DNA from: Oligoflexia bacterium
Lineage (GTDB): Bacteria > Bdellovibrionota > UBA1018
NCBI GenBank assembly: GCA_903858195.1
Contig: CAIOHW010000212.1
Coordinates: forward strand, 1-13,737
Direction: 5' to 3'
DNA length: 13,737 nt
The stretch's first letter is position 1; the number at the start of each line of letters is the position of its first letter. Of this stretch, positions 1-5,945 are shown in pieces. The notes under the pieces are model-generated. The model had not been told where the DNA came from, did not search any database, and was given only the letters and a program-made list of their open reading frames with translations. The translations under genes were made by a program, and so were the position numbers.

Positions 1-375
1 CCCCAGCGCAAATCCCTGAATCAGGCAGACGACCGGGATCTTCGAGTCATCGATTCGCGAAAAAAGCGTCTGCGTCTTCCAGAGCCAGGCATGCAGGTCG
101 GCGTCGTTCTTTTTGAAGTGGTCCAGAAACTCAGTGACGTCCGCTCCGACAAAGAATGCATCTTTTGCGGTCGTGAGCAGCACTCCGCGCGCAGTCGAAT
201 CACTCTCGATCTTCGACCAGGCCGTCTCGAGATCAGCAAGCATGAGCGAGCTGAAGCGGTTGGCGCTCTCACCCACGAGGTCAAATTCGATCTCGCGAAC
301 GCCATCGCCGAGATCCTTGAGTTTAAGTCCCTTGCCGTCAAACAGAACGCGAGCCGAAGCTGGATTGGATGTCAT
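1..375 (-). CDS. fadB: FadB-like fatty acid oxidation multienzyme, N-terminal 125 residues (cut by window edge)
   Basis: Reading leftwards from the ATG at 373-375, the frame is open to the window edge, giving 125 residues of an enoyl-CoA hydratase/isomerase (crotonase) domain. Visible family marks are NRFSS near residue 40, the segment FFVGADVTEFL around residues 74-84 (E. coli FadB has GADITEFL at the same place), and the terminal GFALG that in FadB directly precedes the first catalytic glutamate. The gene is therefore cut just before its active site. In full FadB this domain is followed by a 3-hydroxyacyl-CoA dehydrogenase, and the protein works with the thiolase FadA in beta-oxidation in the cytoplasm. 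Whether the dehydrogenase half is present cannot be seen, so a stand-alone crotonase remains possible. No clear ribosome binding site precedes the ATG. It lies 68 bases downstream of the histidine kinase on the same strand and could be co-transcribed with it. Confidence 0.78.
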   Translation of the reverse strand, partial: MTSNPASARVLFDGKGLKLKDLGDGVREIEFDLVGESANRFSSLMLADLETAWSKIESDSTARGVLLTTAKDAFFVGADVTEFLDHFKKNDADLHAWLWKTQTLFSRIDDSKIPVVCLIQGFALG

Positions 376-443
376 GGTCCCACTAGCCTGAGGCAACCCC
401 CTGCGCCCGTCAAATGCAGGAAAAATCTGAGCTTTTCATGCTG

Positions 444-1805
444 TCATTGCGCTGACGAAAGCCGCCCGGCCACTCGCGCCTGCAGCAGCACCACGCAGGT
501 GCCCGCTCCCTCATGCCGCACGCGGGGATGGCTTACTCCGAGACGCGAGGACAAAAAAACAAGCTCGATCTGGTTGTCGTCTGCAAACGTGCGGGCGATC
601 TTGAGCCCGAGCCCCGACCCTCGCTCGCCGTCGGTTCCGGGCTGGGGCGTAGTGTGTGCGACAAACACTTCAGGACCGATCCCGACCCCATCGTCCCGGA
701 TCATCCAGGCCACTGCACCATCCGGCCAGACCCGGCTTTCGACGCGCACCACACCGCCACGCGGTGTGAATTTTACGGCGTTCGAGAGCAGATTCATGAA
801 CACCTGATAGACAAACGCATCGCCTGCCGCATGGATCAAGTGTTCATCGGACGCGCCCGAGAGGTCGAGAGTCACCTGCTTTTCCTTGAGCCTGCTTTCA
901 AACCAGGGGCCAAGCTTTCGAAGCACTCCCTGCACCGAGTGGGCAACCACGGGTGCCTTCACGTGGCCTGAAGCCCCCCGGTCAAGCTCCTGGTTGGAAA
1001 GCTCCACGTTCGTGATCATCTCGAGAATCGAAATCTGGGCAGACTCGATCTGGTTGACGATCGAGGCCTCGTCGCCCGAGACTCTCTTCTTGAGATTCCG
1101 GGCGGCAAGAAGCGAGTGCACCATCGGCTCCTTGATGTCGTGACTTAGAATCCTGAGCAGCTTCTTTCGCCACTCGTTTTGGTTCTGGTAGAGCTCTTTT
1201 TCGTCTTCGGCACGGGCAACGAGCCGGTTCCACGACTCCGAGATGATCTTGAACTGGTAGGTGGAGAGCGAAAAGATCGTCACATCGAGAATCGCCCGCA
1301 GCACCACGAGCCCCGGCTCGCGCATGCGCTTGTGCAGGTACCAAGTGTCCACGAACGGAAAGAGCGGGAGCATGAGCTGAAACAGGCACAAGCCCGCCAC
1401 GGCGATTGTGGTCCTTGGATGAACCCCGCTGAACATCATGAGCGCCATGATGAACTGCGGGATCGCAACCAGATTGATGTGCGAAGTGGGGCCCAGAAAC
1501 GAGCAGATCCAGACCGATGCGCCCGCGTTGGCAACCTGCGAGATCACGTTCAGCCAATAGGTCGGGATCTTGGAATTGCGAAACCAATGGGGAGCGGCAA
1601 TCAGAAAAAGCCCGATGTTCACCGGGATCGCCGACTTGGGGTTGAACTCCTGCGGTGTGAAGTAGAGCGAAAAGCCCAGCGTGGTGAGCGAATAGGCGAG
1701 CGCAAACTTGCGCACATAGGCCTGCCGGATATCGCTTGAGAGGTCGCCTGCTCGGGTCATTCCTTTCAAGTTTAGATGAAAACCCTTTGCGACTTGATGC
1801 GTCAT
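444..1805 (-). CDS. Membrane-bound sensor histidine kinase
   Basis: The 453-residue protein has a membrane N-terminal half and a cytoplasmic kinase half. About six hydrophobic segments are visible at residues 34-51, 62-77, 84-105, 110-127, 131-152 and 165-187. No large loop lies between them, so the sensor is probably the membrane bundle itself. The HisKA dimerisation/phosphoacceptor domain carries SHDIKEP with phosphorylatable His222. The HATPase_c domain shows the N-box NLLSNAVKF (Asn342), the G1 box DDGVGIG near 371 and the G2 box GSGLGL at 396-401. The family autophosphorylates on histidine and passes phosphate to a response regulator, and the divergent gene at 1867 is the obvious partner. 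The start is uncertain: an in-frame TTG (1838), ATG (1805) and ATG (1760) all precede the first membrane segment, and none has a well-spaced ribosome binding site. I chose 1805; the signal sensed is unknown. Confidence 0.9.
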   Translation of the reverse strand: MTHQVAKGFHLNLKGMTRAGDLSSDIRQAYVRKFALAYSLTTLGFSLYFTPQEFNPKSAIPVNIGLFLIAAPHWFRNSKIPTYWLNVISQVANAGASVWICSFLGPTSHINLVAIPQFIMALMMFSGVHPRTTIAVAGLCLFQLMLPLFPFVDTWYLHKRMREPGLVVLRAILDVTIFSLSTYQFKIISESWNRLVARAEDEKELYQNQNEWRKKLLRILSHDIKEPMVHSLLAARNLKKRVSGDEASIVNQIESAQISILEMITNVELSNQELDRGASGHVKAPVVAHSVQGVLRKLGPWFESRLKEKQVTLDLSGASDEHLIHAAGDAFVYQVFMNLLSNAVKFTPRGGVVRVESRVWPDGAVAWMIRDDGVGIGPEVFVAHTTPQPGTDGERGSGLGLKIARTFADDNQIELVFLSSRLGVSHPRVRHEGAGTCVVLLQARVAGRLSSAQ

Positions 1806-1807
1806 CA
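1795..1807. repeat. Small dyad TGATG-CGT-CATCA at the kinase start
   Basis: A perfect 5-base inverted repeat with a 3-base spacer lies two bases from the larger dyad at 1810-1829 and overlaps the proposed ATG of the histidine kinase. It may be a second protein-binding half of the same control region or may be coincidental; dyads this short are common. Confidence 0.2.
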
Positions 1808-1809
1808 GG

Positions 1810-1829
1810 CACTCAACAAAAGTTGAGTG
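1810..1829. promoter_or_regulatory. Candidate operator: inverted repeat CACTCAAC-AAAA-GTTGAGTG
   Basis: The 8-base arms are perfectly complementary around AAAA, in the 61-base space between the divergent kinase (start 1805) and response regulator (start 1867). There is no T-tract on either side, so it is not a convincing terminator. The core CTCAA-N6-TTGAGTGG recurs exactly at 2596-2614, before the lipoprotein gene. In both places a -10-like hexamer begins 29 bases after the first base of TTGAG. This geometry, with the dyad centred about 44 bases before the expected transcription start and no -35 box, is what an activator-dependent promoter would look like. The neighbouring OmpR-type regulator is the best candidate binder, which is an inference. 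Confidence 0.5.
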
Positions 1830-1851
1830 GGGATTCAAGCCAGTGCTCGCC

Positions 1852-1857
1852 TATTTT
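1852..1857 (+). promoter_or_regulatory. Candidate -10 element (TATTTT) of the response regulator gene
   Basis: TATTTT ends nine bases before the ATG at 1867, so transcription would start about 1863-1866 and the mRNA would be leaderless or nearly so. No -35 hexamer stands 16-18 bases upstream; the dyad at 1810-1829 takes that role in the proposed model. Support comes mainly from the identical spacing at 2636-2641. Confidence 0.3.
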
Positions 1858-1866
1858 CTGACTGAA

Positions 1867-2580
1867 ATGTCCGACACCCCGAAGCCACGCGTCCTCTGGA
1901 TCGAGGATGACCAGAAGTACGCCCGCCTGCTCGAGATGGAGCTCGGGAGCCGCTTTGCCTTTGAAGTGCACGCGGAACTCACCCCCGAGCTTGGCTCCCA
2001 CTGCGGGCCCGGCTCCAAGTTCGACGCCATCCTGATCGACATGCACCTCGCGCGCGGACGTCAGGGACCGCAGGACTTCAAAGCCATCCGAGGGCTTGGC
2101 TTTACGGGCCCCATCTTCGTGCTGAGCAACGACGAGACCACCGTCTCGAAGCTCGAGATGCTGGCGCTGGGGGTCGACGACTACCTTTGGAAGGTCATGC
2201 CCACCGAGGAGTTGACCCTGCGCCTGAGCAACGCCATCCAGCGCTACCGCGAAAAACGCCTCGAGCAGCCGGCAAGCCCCCCGAGCCTGGCCGGTCTTGA
2301 AATGAACCTGGGTCGTCTCTCGGCAACACTCCATTCACGCCCACTCGAGCTTTCAAAAATCGAGTTTCGAATTTTTCTCGTTTTGTTTCGCCACCACCCC
2401 CAGCCCACTCCGATCGAGACGCTAAAAAAAGACGCCTGGGAAAGCGCCATCGTTGAAGACGGCACGCTCAGCACCTTCTTCTGGAAGCTCAACAAAAAGA
2501 CGCAGGGCTGGAGCTACCGCATCGTCCGCTCGGGCGAAGAGGTGTCGCTCAAGGCGTACGGGCGAACGACAGAATCTTGA
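1867..2580 (+). CDS. OmpR/PhoB-type response regulator
   Basis: The 237-residue protein has a receiver domain followed by a winged-helix DNA-binding domain. Receiver marks: acidic pocket WIEDD at 11-15, phospho-acceptor Asp58 in LIDMH, Ser87 in FVLSND, and Lys109 in DDYLWK as the conserved lysine. The C-terminal 90 residues have the order of the trans_reg_C fold: an N-terminal strand region, the helix ELSKIEFRIF near 161-170, a recognition-helix region with TLSTFFWKLNKK near 200-211 and a final hairpin. A GTG at 1843 would add eight residues. I prefer the ATG at 1867 because it is directly followed by the start of the receiver fold and fits the proposed promoter. No ribosome binding site is visible for either. 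It is divergent from the histidine kinase, which is probably its phosphodonor. The proposed targets are its own promoter and the next gene. Confidence 0.92.
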   Translation: MSDTPKPRVLWIEDDQKYARLLEMELGSRFAFEVHAELTPELGSHCGPGSKFDAILIDMHLARGRQGPQDFKAIRGLGFTGPIFVLSNDETTVSKLEMLALGVDDYLWKVMPTEELTLRLSNAIQRYREKRLEQPASPPSLAGLEMNLGRLSATLHSRPLELSKIEFRIFLVLFRHHPQPTPIETLKKDAWESAIVEDGTLSTFFWKLNKKTQGWSYRIVRSGEEVSLKAYGRTTES

Positions 2581-2595
2581 CGCAAGCTCCCTCCT

Positions 2596-2611
2596 CTCAA
2601 ATTTTTTTGAG
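2596..2611. promoter_or_regulatory. Candidate operator: inverted repeat CTCAAA-TTTT-TTTGAG
   Basis: This is the second copy of the CTCAA-N6-TTGAGTGG pattern found at 1812-1830, located 15 bases after the response regulator stop and 82 bases before the lipoprotein ATG. It could also form a weak A/T-rich hairpin and serve as a poor terminator for the regulator gene, but the hairpin has few G-C pairs and no following T-tract. The matching half-sites, spacing, TGG flank and distance to a -10-like hexamer favour a shared regulatory site. Confidence 0.45.
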
Positions 2612-2635
2612 TGGAAGCGCCCTCCCGCCGGGCCC

Positions 2636-2641
2636 TACGAT
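2636..2641 (+). promoter_or_regulatory. Candidate -10 element (TACGAT) of the lipoprotein gene
   Basis: TACGAT begins 29 bases after the first base of TTGAG in the dyad at 2596-2611, the same offset as TATTTT at 1852. Start of transcription would fall near 2648, giving a leader of about 45 bases that contains the strong ribosome binding site. No -35 hexamer is recognisable. Confidence 0.3.
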
Positions 2642-2676
2642 ACAGCCACTGGTTTCTATCCAACCGCTGGTCTCAC

Positions 2677-2684
2677 AGGAGGAG
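2677..2684 (+). promoter_or_regulatory. Ribosome binding site AGGAGGAG of the lipoprotein gene
   Basis: A strong Shine-Dalgarno sequence sits eight bases before the ATG at 2693. It fixes the start there, although the frame is open much further upstream across the end of the response regulator gene. Confidence 0.8.
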
Positions 2685-2692
2685 ATCCTCAC

Positions 2693-3697
2693 ATGAAGTC
2701 ATCCATTCAACTCCATTCCATCCTCGCAGCAGGGGCCATGGCGCTGCTCTCGGCCTGCGGAGGCTCGGCGCTCGATATTCCGGACGCGCTCCCCATCGTG
2801 CAGTCGACCCTGCCCACCTCACTGAAGGACTCTACCGACGCCCTGTTGATGATGAACCGCTCGTCATCGAAACCGGCCATGAATGCCTTTGCAGTCGACT
2901 CAAACATCACCGAGCTCAAGTCCCGGCTTTTCAGCGCCGGACCGACCGATTTCCAGGATCGCCTGAGCAGCATCGATAGCCGATTGAACGAGCTCGAAGA
3001 GCGTGGCGCAGACTGTGCCGACAAGGATGCCAAGGCATGGACTGTCCCGGTCGGATCAACCGGCATTCCGCTCACCACCATGTACTTCCAGTGCTACGAC
3101 AGCGTCACGGGCCCGGGAGTCTCGGACTACAAGATCTACTTCGGCAAGAAGGATGGCTACTGGTACCTGGCCGAGCTGCAGATCAACGACAACTTCACAA
3201 GCGGGACCGATGGCGAGCCGCCCACGATGGCCGTGCTCTCCAAGGTGGCTGACGACGCCACGAGCGTCGAAGCCTACCAGATCACCGTCGAAAACAACGC
3301 CGGAAGCTATTACGCCACGATCACTCAGATCTTGGCCGACAAGACGGCAGGCACGTTCGAGGTTTCCACCGCTTCTTCGGCCACTGACGGCCAGGTCCTG
3401 AGCCCGGGCGCCAACATGACGGGACTGGGCTGTGGCGTCCAGATGAAGACCGATGGAACGAACATCTACGGATCGGGAAGCTTCTCGCAGGCTTCGACCT
3501 GTGCGGCGGCGGCCACGCCCTGCGTACTGGCCTCGAACTTTGATTCGGCGGGCGCGTCCTGCAGCGGGATCAATAGCTTCTCGTCCTTGGCGATGACCCG
3601 AGCCGGCCTGATCAGCGCCGATGCCGCAACCGCAGCGCGGGCCATCATCATCGACAAGACCGGCATTCCGACGGTCGACCAGGTCGAAGGCAACTAA
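2693..3697 (+). CDS. Lipoprotein of unknown function
   Basis: The 334-residue precursor starts with a short basic stretch and a hydrophobic core ending in the lipobox LSAC (Cys22). Sec export, lipid attachment and a place in the inner or outer membrane are expected. I do not recognise the mature protein. It has a probable helical region at about 70-105 with many charged residues (NITELKSRLF, SSIDSRLNEL). A central part rich in Tyr/Trp and alternating hydrophobic residues, likely beta (for example around 145-165), follows, then a Ser/Thr/Ala-rich C-terminal third. Six cysteines follow Cys22 (108, 134, 247, 270, 277, 290) and could form three periplasmic disulfides. A start further upstream would read across the regulator gene and lack a ribosome binding site. 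It lies downstream of the two-component regulator, has its own candidate promoter, and ends at a strong terminator. Confidence 0.85.
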   Translation: MKSSIQLHSILAAGAMALLSACGGSALDIPDALPIVQSTLPTSLKDSTDALLMMNRSSSKPAMNAFAVDSNITELKSRLFSAGPTDFQDRLSSIDSRLNELEERGADCADKDAKAWTVPVGSTGIPLTTMYFQCYDSVTGPGVSDYKIYFGKKDGYWYLAELQINDNFTSGTDGEPPTMAVLSKVADDATSVEAYQITVENNAGSYYATITQILADKTAGTFEVSTASSATDGQVLSPGANMTGLGCGVQMKTDGTNIYGSGSFSQASTCAAAATPCVLASNFDSAGASCSGINSFSSLAMTRAGLISADAATAARAIIIDKTGIPTVDQVEGN

Positions 3698-3718
3698 GCA
3701 GTCGGGTTCCTGAAACCT

Positions 3719-3753
3719 AAAAGCCCTCGGAGCCAAGCGCTCCGGGGGCTTTT
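3719..3753. terminator. Bidirectional rho-independent terminator
   Basis: A 15-base stem (3719-3733 with 3739-3753, one G-T wobble) closes a 5-base loop CAAGC. The stem starts with AAAA and ends with TTTT, so either strand yields a GC-rich hairpin with a short U-run. It follows the lipoprotein stop by about 20 bases, and its edge is three bases from the stop of the convergent DUF366 gene. It therefore probably ends both units. Confidence 0.85.
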
Positions 3754-3756
3754 CAT

Positions 3757-4332
3757 TTAAACCGGCATCACTTTCGTCGTCGCATCCCAGACCGACTGCA
3801 TCTCGGCTGCAAAACGCGAGAGAGCCTCGCGCGCAAACGCCGTGGGCTCGACCCCAAGTTCTGAAAGCCCCACGGCAGGCACGGGTGCGCCGGCGGGATC
3901 GACGTTGATACCGATGTGCAAAAGCTGCGAAACCGCGCTTGAAGTCACGATCGAAACCGAGAGCTTGCGTCTCGCGTTGCCCTCACCCACCCAGAGGTCA
4001 TCGCCCGTGCGAGGGGTCTGCACCCCAAAGCGTTCACGCAGCAGTTCGGCAAGCACGCCCACAAAAAGCCGCTGCATCCACACCCCTTCGCGAAGGGTGG
4101 GTCCAAAAAACTCACCCACAAAGTGCACCATCTCGCGCGCGCGGATGTGATCCCTTGCGAGGCGGTCTTCCCAGTCCACGAGATCTCCGGTCTTGACCTC
4201 GCAGGGCCCGCGAAAAGCCACCACGGCACTGCCTTGGATCTTGAACTGCGACAAGATCCAGTGCGGCCTGAGCTCAGGCCCGGTGTAGGCAAGCTCGTGT
4301 TCGATATACTGGGTTTTCAGTCCCGGATTCAT
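3757..4332 (-). CDS. DUF366 family protein of unknown function
   Basis: The 191-residue soluble protein has no signal peptide or membrane segment. I assign it to DUF366 by its pattern: Y-x-G-x-E-L-x-x-H-W near 16-25, VAFRGPCEVK at 38-47, the acidic pair in VDWED near 52-56, the helix MVHFVGEFF at 68-76, MQRL near 86-89, then GDDLWV near 110-115 and KLSVSIVT at 123-130, ending with LLHIGINV at 137-144. The family's role is not known to me. The last block resembles the order of motifs in the biotin/lipoate ligase superfamily (N-D-L..., G-R-K-x-S/A-G..., G-I-N-V). This is a visual impression only. Its ATG overlaps the queC stop codon as ATGA, so translation is probably coupled to QueC, which suggests a job in 7-deazaguanine (preQ0/queuosine) metabolism. 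It is the last gene before the terminator at 3719-3753. Confidence 0.8.
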   Translation of the reverse strand: MNPGLKTQYIEHELAYTGPELRPHWILSQFKIQGSAVVAFRGPCEVKTGDLVDWEDRLARDHIRAREMVHFVGEFFGPTLREGVWMQRLFVGVLAELLRERFGVQTPRTGDDLWVGEGNARRKLSVSIVTSSAVSQLLHIGINVDPAGAPVPAVGLSELGVEPTAFAREALSRFAAEMQSVWDATTKVMPV

Positions 4333-4994
4333 GCCGCCATCGCCCTCAAAAAGCGCTGGCAGCTCTCACAGCGCCCGCACTGCCGCTTGCCCGAGCGGTA
4401 GCAGCTCCAAACCTCGTCAAACGGAAACGGATGCGAGAGCGCGCGAAGGACGCGCACGGTCTCGGGCTTGGTCTGATCTACGATCAGGCTCTCAACCCTG
4501 ACCCTGCCGCGCGTCGAGTACTCGAGCGTCTGGTTCATCGATTCCATGAACGCACGCGAATTGTCCGGAAAAGTCGCAGCCTCTTCGCGGTTAAAGCCAA
4601 TCAGCACGCGAGGGGCGCTGGCGGCCTCAGCCCAGGCACAAGCGAGATGGATCAGCACGCCGTTTCGATTGGGCACCCAGACGGCGTTTGCAGTCTTCGA
4701 GATCACAGGCATCTGATCGAGCTCGTCGCGTGCAAGTTCGGGCAAAGCCATCGAGGCATCGGTAAGTGCGCTCCCCCCGAGTTCTCCCAAGAATCGCAGG
4801 TCGAGTTCACGCACACTCACACCGTAATATTTGGCAATCGCATGGGCGGCGCGCCGCTCAGACTCCCAAGCCTGCTGACCGTAGTTCACCGTGAGTGCCG
4901 CGCACTTCCAGCCCTGCGCATGGGCAAGTGCCAGGTTGGCTGCCGAGTCGAGTCCGCCCGAGAGCAGCACGATGGCATCGAGCGCGGTGTCCAC
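4329..4994 (-). CDS. queC: 7-cyano-7-deazaguanine (preQ0) synthase QueC
   Basis: QueC converts 7-carboxy-7-deazaguanine to preQ0 with ATP and ammonia, in the cytoplasm, on the path to queuosine in tRNA. The 221-residue length is typical. The PP-loop SGGLDS is at residues 12-17, followed by the conserved NYGQ near 37-40. VPNRNG at 107-112 and IGFN at 132-135 match the family. Four cysteines (198, 206, 209, 212; pattern C-x7-C-x2-C-x2-C) form the zinc site. It starts with GTG two bases after the queD stop and overlaps the next gene by four bases, so the three genes form a tightly packed operon. No QueE gene is in the window, and that intermediate enzyme must be encoded elsewhere. Confidence 0.96.
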   Translation of the reverse strand: MDTALDAIVLLSGGLDSAANLALAHAQGWKCAALTVNYGQQAWESERRAAHAIAKYYGVSVRELDLRFLGELGGSALTDASMALPELARDELDQMPVISKTANAVWVPNRNGVLIHLACAWAEAASAPRVLIGFNREEAATFPDNSRAFMESMNQTLEYSTRGRVRVESLIVDQTKPETVRVLRALSHPFPFDEVWSCYRSGKRQCGRCESCQRFLRAMAA

Positions 4995-4996
4995 GC

Positions 4997-5392
4997 TCAG
5001 GCCCCTTTGCCGGGCTCAAAGTACGAGGCCGAGCAGCGGGAGTTCTCCCAGACGGTGACCTTTTCGATCCAGACGCGCCCGTCAGCCGTGGTGCCGTCGA
5101 TGCGGGATGAGAGTCGATCAAAGCAGAACTTGGCAATCTGCTCGGCCGAAGTGCTCACTCCCTTGAAGTCGGCAAGCTCGTTTAGGTCCCGGTGATCCCA
5201 CGGAGCCACGAGCTCTTTTGCCGCGTGCTTCAGGGTGCGAAAGTCCATGGCAAGGCCGATCGAATCGAGCCTCGTCGAACGGGCATAGACCTCGACCACG
5301 TAGTTGTGGCCATGGGGCCTCGCGCAGTCGCCCGGATAGCCTTCGATGTGGTGGGCGGCCGAAAAATCGACTTCGACTCTGAGCTCAAACAT
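4997..5392 (-). CDS. queD: 6-carboxy-5,6,7,8-tetrahydropterin synthase QueD
   Basis: QueD makes 6-carboxytetrahydropterin from dihydroneopterin triphosphate, the first dedicated step toward preQ0. The 131-residue protein has the PTPS/QueD signature: FSAAHH at 10-15 with HGH at 27-29 supplying the three zinc histidines, Cys23 as the presumed catalytic cysteine, WDHRDLNE at 65-72 with the catalytic Asp/His pair, and Glu116 in the VTVWE segment that binds the pterin ring. The ATG at 5390-5392 is the only start after an in-frame stop about 27 bases upstream; its ribosome binding site is weak. It follows rimI by 49 bases and is two bases from queC. I see no preQ1 riboswitch in that gap. Confidence 0.95.
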   Translation of the reverse strand: MFELRVEVDFSAAHHIEGYPGDCARPHGHNYVVEVYARSTRLDSIGLAMDFRTLKHAAKELVAPWDHRDLNELADFKGVSTSAEQIAKFCFDRLSSRIDGTTADGRVWIEKVTVWENSRCSASYFEPGKGA

Positions 5393-5441
5393 GGCCCGTT
5401 CATGCCAATTTTCGACCCATTAAGCAACCCGACGCGACTCG

Positions 5442-5945
5442 TCAAAAATCAGAGACTTCCTCGGGCATGCCGGCCAGATCCAGATCGAGCACCATCGTGT
5501 AGGCGTCTTCTCCATTGGAGTAAAACCCCTTTCGGATCTGGGCGATCGCAAAGCGCATGGACTGGTAGACTGCGATGGCTGCCGCGTTGCCTTTTCGGAC
5601 ATCGAGCACCACCCGGCGGATGTCCTTTCGAAGGGCGTCGGTGACGACCTGCCGAATCATCTTCTTGCCGTAGCCCAGACCCCGAAATGGAAAATCGACT
5701 GCAATATCAAGGATCTGAGCCTCGTCAAACATGAGCCAGAACACGACATATCCTGCGATCTGCGTGTCGGTCTCATCGTCCGTCAGCAGCAGCACCCGCG
5801 AGTAGGGCTTCTCGAGCTCCGCCTTAAACTGCTCCGCGGTCCAGGGAGCTGGATTCACGGCCTTTTCGATGCGAGCCAGCTCCGCAAGATCATCAGCGGT
5901 TGCGGGCCTTAGGCTCAGGGGCACGGCACTCGGTGCGTGTGACAT
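5442..5945 (-). CDS. rimI: RimI-type ribosomal protein bS18 alanine N-acetyltransferase
   Basis: The 167-residue GNAT-fold enzyme transfers acetyl from acetyl-CoA, in RimI to the N-terminal alanine of ribosomal protein S18. The fold begins at LSLRPATADDL (10-20). Strand 4 AQILDIAV (76-83) leads into the acetyl-CoA pyrophosphate loop R-G-L-G-Y-G at 88-93. RimI-like marks follow: VRKGNAAAIAVY (116-127) with Asn120 and Tyr127, then RKGFYSNGEDAYTMVL (138-153). Residues 154-167 form a short extra tail. Its first 53 bases overlap the end of the upstream lipoprotein gene in another frame; a GTG at codon 8 is an alternative start that would shorten the overlap. Other GNAT specificities cannot be fully excluded, but the C-terminal EDAYTM pattern favours RimI. 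Confidence 0.88.
   Translation of the reverse strand: MSHAPSAVPLSLRPATADDLAELARIEKAVNPAPWTAEQFKAELEKPYSRVLLLTDDETDTQIAGYVVFWLMFDEAQILDIAVDFPFRGLGYGKKMIRQVVTDALRKDIRRVVLDVRKGNAAAIAVYQSMRFAIAQIRKGFYSNGEDAYTMVLDLDLAGMPEEVSDF

Noticed and set aside
2453..2692. Upstream extension of the six-cysteine lipoprotein frame
   Set aside because: It overlaps the response regulator gene, has no ribosome binding site, and would bury the lipoprotein signal peptide 80 residues inside the protein.
5393..5441. Possible preQ1 riboswitch before queD
   Set aside because: The 49-base gap lacks the C-rich loop, A-rich tail and pseudoknot pairing of preQ1-I or the layout of other classes. queD is also internal to an operon here.
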